Origin: Acidobacteriaceae bacterium
GTDB taxonomy: Bacteria; Acidobacteriota; Terriglobia; Terriglobales; Acidobacteriaceae
Reading direction: 5' to 3'
Length of the DNA stretch: 11,159 nt
NCBI GenBank assembly: GCA_003154055.1
Contig: PMCH01000086.1
Coordinates: forward strand, 11,952-23,110
Positions 6,257 through 11,159 of this stretch are shown here, in pieces; within the stretch, counting starts at the first letter, position 1; every line of letters starts with the position of its first letter. A program made the translations under genes and the position numbers. The notes under the pieces are model-generated. The model worked only from the letters and a program-made list of their open reading frames with translations, searched no databases and was not told the origin of the DNA.

Positions 6257-6287
6257 AAGAAAGAAGGGCGCGGCTTTCGCCGCGCCC
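6257..6287 (-). terminator. Rho-independent terminator after galT
   Basis: On the minus strand a perfect 9-pair GC-rich stem (GGGCGCGGC, 6279-6287, with GCCGCGCCC, 6266-6274) closes a 4-base GAAA loop and is followed by TTCTTTCTT (6257-6265). It lies 41 bases past the galT stop codon and before the GH2 gene, so it should end the eamA-yraN-galT transcript and separate it from the glycosidase. Confidence 0.8.
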
Positions 6288-6327
6288 AACTGCAAGAGTC
6301 CGCTGCCCTTCCCTATCTGACCGGCGT

Positions 6328-7365
6328 CTATCCGACGGATGCGGGAACAGATTCCTCCACGCTCGCCTCGCGCAGAAACTTCGCCGCTTCTTCCGGTGGA
6401 GTGGGATTGATATAGAACCCGGTGCCCCACTCAAAGCCTGCGGTCTTGGTCAGTTTCGGCATAAATTCGATGTGCCAATGATAGTGCTCGTTGTTCGGGT
6501 CCTGCGCCGGAGAGCTGTGGACCACCAGGTTGTAGGGTGGATTATCGAGTACCCGGTCGGCCTTCATCAGCAGGAGTTTCAAGGCCTTGGCGAGGTTCTC
6601 GAACATGTGCGACGACGAGTTCTCGAACGCGGATTCATGGCGTTTGGGAAGGATCCAGGTTTCGAACGGAAAGCGCGGGGCATAGGGCGCCAGCGTCAGG
6701 AAGTCTTCGTTTTCCGCGACCACGCGAACGCCGGTTTCAATTTCCTGCTGGATGATGTCGCAGAAAACGCAGCGCTCCTTGTAAATGTAATACTGTTTGG
6801 CCCCCTGAAGTTCCTCGACCACGTAGATGGGCAAAATGGGCAGCGCGATCAACTGCGAGTGCGAGTGCTCCAGCGAAGCTCCGGCGGCTTCCCCATGGTT
6901 CTTGAAGATGAGGATGTACTTGAACCGCTTGTCCTTTTTCAGATCGAGGATGCGGTCGCGAAAGGCCCACAACACATCTTCGATTCGTTTGGAGGGCAGC
7001 GTCGCCAGGCTGGCAGCATGATCGGGGGTTTCGACGATGACCTCATGCGCCCCAACCCCATTCATCTTGTCAAACATGCCCTCAGCCTGCCGGTTCAGGT
7101 TGCCTTCGATTCCGAGCGCCGGAAACTTGTTGGGAACCACGCGGATCGTCCAGCCCGGTGAGTCCTTTTGCGCGCTGTTGCCGTTGTTGGTGGGCCGATA
7201 AGCCAGGATCTCCGGCGGGGTCTTGCTCTCGTTGCCGTAACAGAAGGGGCAGAAACCCCCTTTGATCTTCATCCCTTCGCGCACAAAGTCGGTGGGCCGC
7301 TTGGCGCGATCGGTGGAAATGATGACCCACCGGCCTACGATTGGGTCTTTTCGTAATTCAGGCAA
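6328..7365 (-). CDS. galT: GalT-family hexose-1-phosphate nucleotidyltransferase (HIT superfamily)
   Basis: A 345-residue protein built of two HIT-like halves, as in galactose-1-phosphate uridylyltransferase of the Leloir pathway. The first half has a zinc-type pair C39/C42 (FCPFC) and the catalytic HSHSQ (167-171), where H169 is the expected nucleophile that is transiently nucleotidylated. The second half has C199/C202 (CVFC) and HYHWHIE (294-300). The catalytic motif reads HSHSQ rather than the HPHGQ of E. coli GalT. HSHSQ is, from memory, also seen in GalT-like ADP-glucose phosphorylases, so nucleotide and sugar preference are open. Start: TTG at 7363-7365, giving MPELRKDP, chosen because it begins the conserved N-terminus and has AGGA 8 bases upstream; no ATG fits. 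It is likely co-transcribed with yraN (32-base gap) and ends before a terminator. Confidence 0.85.
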   Translation of the reverse strand: MPELRKDPIVGRWVIISTDRAKRPTDFVREGMKIKGGFCPFCYGNESKTPPEILAYRPTNNGNSAQKDSPGWTIRVVPNKFPALGIEGNLNRQAEGMFDKMNGVGAHEVIVETPDHAASLATLPSKRIEDVLWAFRDRILDLKKDKRFKYILIFKNHGEAAGASLEHSHSQLIALPILPIYVVEELQGAKQYYIYKERCVFCDIIQQEIETGVRVVAENEDFLTLAPYAPRFPFETWILPKRHESAFENSSSHMFENLAKALKLLLMKADRVLDNPPYNLVVHSSPAQDPNNEHYHWHIEFMPKLTKTAGFEWGTGFYINPTPPEEAAKFLREASVEESVPASVG

Positions 7366-7397
7366 GCACTAAATCCTTTCCATACGGTGTCCGCAAG

Positions 7398-7874
7398 TTA
7401 TCGATTGTACGACACAGAAAACGCATTCTGAAACAGCTCAAACGAAGGCTGGTTGGGCTGCGCTTCATAGTATACGGAGAGCACATCGAACCGCCACTGG
7501 CACGATGGTGGGAGGCGGCGCAGGAAATCGCGCGCCACCCGGCCCAAGTCCCTTTGTTTTTCGCGATCTACGGCCGCTTCGGCGGGCTTCACATCGTGCG
7601 TGGTACGGGTCTTTACTTCAATAAAACAGAGCACATCTTTGTCCCACCCGACCAGGTCCAGTTCCCCGCGGGAATGAGGCGAACGGAAGTTGCGCGCAAT
7701 GATCACGTAGCCGCGACGGCGCAAGTAAAAATAGGCATCTTCTTCGCCGCGGCGCCCGGTGCGCTGGTGCTCGGGACGATCGTCGGGGGGAAGCAATCGA
7801 TTGGATAGCCAGTCGAACCCGCGGAGCGTTGCTTGCGTAAGGCGTCCGGGAAACATGGAGCACACAACACCCAT
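7398..7874 (-). CDS. yraN: UPF0102 family protein YraN (nuclease-like fold)
   Basis: A 158-residue protein of the YraN/UPF0102 family, which has a Holliday-junction-resolvase-like (PD-(D/E)xK) fold. Its biological role is not established. The core begins at TGRRGEEDAYFYL (39-51), followed by GELDLV (70-75) and FIEVKTR (84-90). E44, D73, E86 and K88 make a complete putative catalytic set. The N-terminal 35 residues are a variable extension. The ATG at 7874 has only a weak GAG-type ribosome site, and an in-frame ATG at 7856 (MFPGRL) is an alternative. In many genomes yraN sits beside rnhB or rsmI; here it lies 24 bases downstream of eamA and 32 upstream of galT, so operon transcription is likely. 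Confidence 0.88.
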   Translation of the reverse strand: MGVVCSMFPGRLTQATLRGFDWLSNRLLPPDDRPEHQRTGRRGEEDAYFYLRRRGYVIIARNFRSPHSRGELDLVGWDKDVLCFIEVKTRTTHDVKPAEAAVDREKQRDLGRVARDFLRRLPPSCQWRFDVLSVYYEAQPNQPSFELFQNAFSVSYNR

Positions 7875-7898
7875 TTCACTCTAGCCGTCGCAACGCAC

Positions 7899-8831
7899 TC
7901 AGGATGTGACCGGGATCACGCGCTGTTTGGTACATTTCGCTGTGCCTGTTTCCTGCACTGCCTTCAGTTTGCCTTTCGTATTCACCAGCACCACTCCCGC
8001 CAGGGCGATTGCACCGCCGGTGAGAGAAACCATCTTCGGAACTTCTCCCAGCCATATCCAGGCGATCCCGATCGCCAGCACCGGAATCATGTAGAGCAGC
8101 GTTGCGGTGCGCCCTGCGGTTCCGTGCGACATCACATACGCCCATGCGACATAGGCCAGCGCTCCGGGAAAGATACCCAGGTACACGACCGACAGCGTAG
8201 CCGCCGCCGGCGCAGCTCGCAGTGAGTGGAGAAATCCTCCGCCCAACGGCAACATGAACAGCGTTCCCGCCCAGATCGAGTAGGCGGTAAACTCCAGCGC
8301 GCTGTATCTACCCAGATAATGCTTCTGAAGAATCATGTACACAGCGGAAGTCAGAGCCGCCGCCAGAATCACCAGGGCTTGCGGTGACAGGCGAATGCCC
8401 TCGCCTTCACCGCTGGCAATGAGCGCGACTCCGGCAAAGCTCATGAGCACGCCGCACCATCCGAATGCGGTGAGGCGTTCGTGCAGCCAGACCCAGGCCG
8501 CCAAGGCGGTCCAGATGGGGACGGAGGCAATCAGCAGACTCGCAGCTCCGGCGGTCACGCGTGTCTCTCCGTAGTTCAGCGCGAGATTGTAGAAGGTGAT
8601 CCCGACGATGCCCGTCAAAACCAGCCCGGGAAGGTCGCGCAGTTGCGGGCGGCGAAAATGCGCGATGCCCGCATAGATGCCGAGCAACAGCGATGCAACC
8701 AGAAAACGCAGAATGGCGAGATGGGCCGGCGAGTAGGCGCGCAGGCCGGCGCGAATCCCCGCGAAGGCTGACGCCCACAGCAAAAGCGCGACCCCGAGAG
8801 CCAGTAGAGTGCGAGTTGTAAAGCGCGGCAT
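7899..8831 (-). CDS. EamA/DMT-superfamily transporter
   Basis: A 310-residue inner-membrane protein of the drug/metabolite transporter superfamily, RhaT/YdcZ-like group, which usually exports amino acids or small metabolites. It has two tandem EamA repeats, roughly 10-138 and 150-285, each about five hydrophobic helices. The first carries the usual E at the end of a helix (WLHERL, about 115-120), and the second the matching WLGEVPK (260-266). The C-terminal tail is basic and cytosolic. Substrate cannot be read from sequence. Start: the ATG at 8831 is preferred, with GGGGA 7 bases upstream; a TTG at 8837 would leave a 1-base spacer. First gene of the probable eamA-yraN-galT unit. A distinct promoter is not evident in the 92 bases upstream, much of which is repeat. 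Confidence 0.9.
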   Translation of the reverse strand: MPRFTTRTLLALGVALLLWASAFAGIRAGLRAYSPAHLAILRFLVASLLLGIYAGIAHFRRPQLRDLPGLVLTGIVGITFYNLALNYGETRVTAGAASLLIASVPIWTALAAWVWLHERLTAFGWCGVLMSFAGVALIASGEGEGIRLSPQALVILAAALTSAVYMILQKHYLGRYSALEFTAYSIWAGTLFMLPLGGGFLHSLRAAPAAATLSVVYLGIFPGALAYVAWAYVMSHGTAGRTATLLYMIPVLAIGIAWIWLGEVPKMVSLTGGAIALAGVVLVNTKGKLKAVQETGTAKCTKQRVIPVTS

Positions 8832-8892
8832 GAGCAATTCCCCACGTTTCGGCTGGAAAGTGGTTATGGATTGGATGTGGCGCGGGCGCCAA

Positions 8893-8937
8893 GGTTTCGG
8901 ATTACCAGGCTTCGATTACCAGGTTTGGTTTACCAGG
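8893..8937. repeat. 14-base (2 x 7) tandem repeat overlapping the dinB stop codon (element D)
   Basis: Read on the plus strand in steps of seven: GGTTTCG, GATTACC, AGGCTTC, GATTACC, AGGTTTG, GTTTACC, AGG. The xATTACC/xTTTACC words recur every 14 bases, three times, with related words between. On the minus strand this is CCTGGTAA repeated three times, and the dinB TAA stop (8930-8932) is part of the first copy. The 7-base step is the same as in the isc-operon elements, but no inverted right arm is seen here. Confidence 0.6.
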
Positions 8938-9433
8938 TGTCGCCGCCTCGCCGTGGGGGCCATGCGTCTAACTTCCGTCGCAGCAATGCGATCTGGCCTA
9001 AGTGGTAGCTGTTGTGAACAACAACCTGCACGAGCATGGTGTGCACCGTGGAGTGGCGCGGAGAATGTTCCGGGCCAACATTGCGGATGACTCGCTCCAG
9101 CGATTCTGTCTCGGACTCCGACAGTTCCGCCAGACGGCCGAGCAACTCCCCAAAACGCCGGGTTGCCGCCTGCCAATGCGCTTCGCTGGCAGGAGCGGGA
9201 TGGGACGGCCAGCTTTCAATCGCGCGGTCGGGATAGACAGGATTCTCTCCCGCAATCTTTCCCAGGTCGTAATCCATCCAGTAGCTCATGTGCTCCATGA
9301 TCTGCCAGATGGAATGCGGATAGCCTTCGACAACCTGGACAGCCAGTTCCGCCGGGATGTCCTCGACGCAGGCGATGGGATCGACATGGGCGCCCTTGCC
9401 ATACACGAGTTCGCGCAATGTGGTGTCGCCCAT
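8930..9433 (-). CDS. DinB/YfiT-like four-helix-bundle metalloprotein
   Basis: A 167-residue DinB-superfamily protein. Members are four-helix bundles holding a divalent metal through three histidines, and many act as thiol-dependent transferases (bacillithiol, mycothiol) or have no known role. The expected ligands are H48 in IMEHMSYW and H140 plus H144 in HNSYHLGQI. No signal peptide or membrane segment is seen. The ATG at 9433 has a strong purine-rich site (AGGAAAGGA) about 7 bases upstream. A small hairpin (9447-9451 with 9460-9464) touches the upstream edge of that site. The last codons and stop fall inside the repeat at 8893-8937. It is not obviously linked to its neighbours and is probably not related to DNA damage despite the family name. 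Confidence 0.85.
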   Translation of the reverse strand: MGDTTLRELVYGKGAHVDPIACVEDIPAELAVQVVEGYPHSIWQIMEHMSYWMDYDLGKIAGENPVYPDRAIESWPSHPAPASEAHWQAATRRFGELLGRLAELSESETESLERVIRNVGPEHSPRHSTVHTMLVQVVVHNSYHLGQIALLRRKLDAWPPRRGGDTW

Positions 9434-9479
9434 ACGTCGATCCTTTCCTGAGATTCGTATCAGGGCATTGCTTTCCCCC

Positions 9480-9543
9480 GTGAACCCCTGTGCTCTCCGT
9501 GGTTCATGCTTTTGTTCTTAACCACAAGGGGCACTGGGGACAC
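9480..9543. repeat. Imperfect inverted repeat between dinB and the aminotransferase gene (element E)
   Basis: The left arm (9480-9504, ending CCGTGGTT) and the right arm (9520-9543, starting AACCACAAGGGG) are reverse complements at 15 of the 20 innermost positions, with a 15-base loop. The two arms carry variants of CTGTG/CCGTGG words, a type of spacer sequence I recall as frequent in acidobacterial and planctomycete genomes. There is no T tract that would mark an intrinsic terminator. The rest of the 157-base gap (9434-9590) holds only the dinB ribosome site and nothing else recognisable. Confidence 0.55.
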
Positions 9544-9590
9544 GACGAGACCCGGCAGGCCGCGTCTTTACGCGAAACCCACCGCGTCCC

Positions 9591-10949
9591 CTACGCGTTT
9601 TTCTCAACGATGGAAATCGACTCTTCGAGTACGTCGATCGCAACGTCGGCTTCATCTTTCGTGACAACCAGCGCCGGGGCAATCCGAAGAGTGCTCGGGC
9701 CGCAGCCAAGAAAGAGAACGCCGCGCTCGAACGCCAACTCGACGATGCGATCGCGCTCCGCGTTGCCGTACTCGCGCGTCTTCTGCTCTTTCACGATCTC
9801 GACGCCGATCATCAGGCCGCGTCCGCGGACGTCGCCAACGATCTTGTGTTTCCGCGGCCAGTCGGCCATGCGCTTCACCATGTACTCGCCGACTTCTTTC
9901 GCGTTCTGCAGCAGGCCTTCCTTCTCGATCACATCAAGCGTGGCCAGCGCGGCGGCGATGCATACCGGATTGCCCCCGAAGGTCGAGGCATGGGAGCCGG
10001 GAATCCAGTCCATCACTTCGGCCTTGCTGATGACGACGCCCAGCGGCATGCCCGAAGCAATGCCCTTGGCGCTACACACGATGTCAGGATGCACGCCCGT
10101 GTGCTCGACGGCCCACCACTTGCCGGTGCGGCCGATGCCCGACTGCACTTCGTCCACCACCAGCAGGATGCCGTGTTTGTCGCAGATGCGGCGCAATTCC
10201 TGCATGAAGACGGTGGGCGCGATCACGTACCCGCCTTCGCCTTGTATCGGCTCGACGAAAATGGCCGCAACTTCCTCAGGCGCAAGCGTGGTCTTGAACA
10301 GCTTGTCCTCGATGAAACGCGCGCAGCCAAGAGCAAACTTCTCCGCGTCCTGCGGGCCACCCTCGCAGCCGCGATACACATCCGGATAACGCACGTGGGT
10401 CACGCCCGGAACGAGCGGCGCGAAACGGCGCTTCTGCTGCGGCTTGGAAGCGGTCAGCGAAAGCGCTCCCATTGTCCTCCCGTGGAACGCGCCGAAGAAG
10501 GCAATCACCTGCTGCCGCTTGGTGTGATAGCGCGCCAGTTTCAGCGCGCACTCCACCGCCTCTGCCCCGGAGTTGCCGTAGTAGATCCGGTGCGGCCCGA
10601 GCATGGGCGCGATCTTCGAGAGCCGTTCGGCCAGAGTGACCATGCTCTCGTAGTAGAAGTCGGTGCCCGACATGTGAATCAGCTCAGCCGCCTGCTTCTG
10701 AATGGCGGCGACCACTTCCGGATGGCAATGGCCGGTGGCAGTCACGGCGATGCCGGCGGAGAAGTCGAAGAACTCGTTGCCGTCCACGTCTTCCACCACG
10801 ATGCCCCGGCCGCGCTTGGCAACCATCGGATAGGAACGGGTGTAGGAGGGCGAAATGTATTTGTCGTCGCCCGCGAGAATGCGCTTCGCGTTGGGACCGG
10901 GAATCGCGGTCTTGAGCTTGGGGCCGATCGTCAGAGTCTTGGTTGTCAT
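9591..10949 (-). CDS. Class III PLP-dependent aminotransferase (GABA/ornithine/acetylornithine type)
   Basis: A 452-residue fold-type I PLP enzyme that transfers a (mostly terminal) amino group to an oxo acid such as 2-oxoglutarate in the cytosol. Visible catalytic parts are GNSGAEA (125-131, phosphate binding), FHGRTMG (155-161), D266 in VVDEVQSG (binds the pyridine nitrogen) and the Schiff-base lysine K295 in CSAKGIASGMPLG. The C-terminal domain has GDVRGRGLMIGVE (372-384). The long N-terminus with KYISPSYTRSYP resembles the archaeal-type ornithine/GABA aminotransferase and amino-acid racemase subgroup, so gabT, omega-amino-acid or racemase activity all remain possible and no symbol is given. 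The ATG at 10949 has GGGAG 8 bases upstream. Stop TAG at 9591-9593. It stands alone, flanked by repeat-bearing spacers. Confidence 0.92.
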   Translation of the reverse strand: MTTKTLTIGPKLKTAIPGPNAKRILAGDDKYISPSYTRSYPMVAKRGRGIVVEDVDGNEFFDFSAGIAVTATGHCHPEVVAAIQKQAAELIHMSGTDFYYESMVTLAERLSKIAPMLGPHRIYYGNSGAEAVECALKLARYHTKRQQVIAFFGAFHGRTMGALSLTASKPQQKRRFAPLVPGVTHVRYPDVYRGCEGGPQDAEKFALGCARFIEDKLFKTTLAPEEVAAIFVEPIQGEGGYVIAPTVFMQELRRICDKHGILLVVDEVQSGIGRTGKWWAVEHTGVHPDIVCSAKGIASGMPLGVVISKAEVMDWIPGSHASTFGGNPVCIAAALATLDVIEKEGLLQNAKEVGEYMVKRMADWPRKHKIVGDVRGRGLMIGVEIVKEQKTREYGNAERDRIVELAFERGVLFLGCGPSTLRIAPALVVTKDEADVAIDVLEESISIVEKNA

Positions 10950-11014
10950 GGCAGTTCTCCCGAAATCAGTGGTCGTGGATGGAGGTTAGTGGCTGGTTAA
11001 CCGACGGTGGAAGA

Positions 11015-11063
11015 GCGGCCCTTCAGGGCCGCGTTAGCCCGAAAATTAGACGGGCTTTAGCCC
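11015..11063. repeat. REP-like palindromes upstream of the aminotransferase gene
   Basis: Two hairpins lie in tandem. GCGGCCC (11015-11021) pairs with GGGCCGC (11026-11032) around a TTCA loop. Then AGCCCG (11036-11041) pairs with CGGGCT (11051-11056) around nine bases, and the latter also overlaps the small palindrome GGGCTTTAGCCC (11052-11063), giving two exclusive folds. Neither has a T tract. The GGGCTxxAGCCC core is typical of REP elements mobilised by RAYT transposases. The 147-base gap (10950-11096) holds nothing else except the aminotransferase ribosome site. Confidence 0.6.
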
Positions 11064-11099
11064 CTGCGGTCGGAACCAAGAGTCTCGAGGAGAAAACTA

Positions 11100-11159
11100 C
11101 TAGTCGCTGCCGAAGAGGTTGGCGCGCACGTGCGAAGGCAGCACACAGAGATACCGGCG
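11100..11159 (-). CDS. C-terminal end of an unrecognised protein (5' part outside window)
   Basis: Nineteen codons read on the minus strand from the window edge, ending ...VRANLFGSD, followed by two TAG stops in a row (11100-11102 and 11097-11099). Sixteen of 19 codons end in G or C, as in the neighbouring genes, which favours real coding. The opposite strand is also open over this short length, so the call is tentative. No family is recognised from so few residues. If real, it lies upstream of the aminotransferase gene on the same strand, separated by the palindromic repeats. Confidence 0.45.
   Translation of the reverse strand, partial: RRYLCVLPSHVRANLFGSD

Noticed and set aside
6139..7161. 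A 340-codon plus-strand frame over galT
   Set aside because: It covers the galT terminator and catalytic region in antisense and has no family motif.
8832..8837. TTG start two codons upstream for the EamA transporter
   Set aside because: The ribosome site would be only one base away, while the ATG at 8831 has proper spacing.
8838..8892. Promoter for eamA (TTGGCG, 18 bases, CATAAC on the minus strand)
   Set aside because: Both boxes match poorly and the spacing is not optimal; not distinguishable from background.
9846..11000. A 384-codon plus-strand frame over the aminotransferase gene
   Set aside because: It runs opposite a complete PLP enzyme with all catalytic residues and runs on into the repeat-bearing spacer; it is a high-GC shadow frame.

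Overview
The window comes from a GC-rich bacterial chromosome with compact genes, many opposed long reading frames (typical of high GC3 DNA), and intergenic spacers filled with short-period repeats and hairpins. Protein character and repeat style suggest an acidobacterium (Terriglobia/Koribacter-like). This is an inference from general familiarity, with no marker gene in view.

Left part, plus strand (1-4346): the 3' part of an ISC iron-sulfur cluster assembly operon in canonical order, iscU (C-terminal part only), iscA, hscB, hscA, fdx, iscX. IscU is the scaffold and carries the LPPVK site read by the HscA chaperone. HscB is the J-protein partner, here with an N-terminal four-cysteine knuckle. 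IscA is an A-type carrier, Fdx supplies electrons, and IscX modulates the cysteine desulfurase. iscR and iscS would be expected just upstream, outside the window.

Middle part, minus strand (4403-8831): a secreted GH2 glycosidase gene facing the ISC operon, then a likely co-transcribed set reading eamA (drug/metabolite exporter), yraN (UPF0102 nuclease-fold protein), galT-like nucleotidyltransferase (TTG start), closed by a good rho-independent terminator before the GH2 gene. The GH2 gene has its own candidate promoter very close to its start codon.

Right part, minus strand (8930-11159): a DinB/YfiT-like metal-binding protein, a class III PLP aminotransferase of the GABA/ornithine type, and 19 C-terminal codons of an unrecognised gene at the edge.

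The least ordinary signal is in the spacers. Three of the ISC intergenic gaps (after iscU, hscB and fdx) are each filled by a different version of one design: tandem degenerate 7-base words (roughly YTTYTRG) on a left arm, then the reverse complement of such words on a right arm, giving a long imperfect hairpin that ends 8-14 bases before the next start codon. A 7/14-base periodic repeat that contains the dinB stop codon, and an inverted repeat between dinB and the aminotransferase gene, look like relatives. Separate GC-rich REP-like double hairpins lie between iscA and hscB and upstream of the aminotransferase gene. No phage, IS element, CRISPR array or RNA gene was seen, and no gene-free stretch exceeds 300 bases (the longest are about 150).
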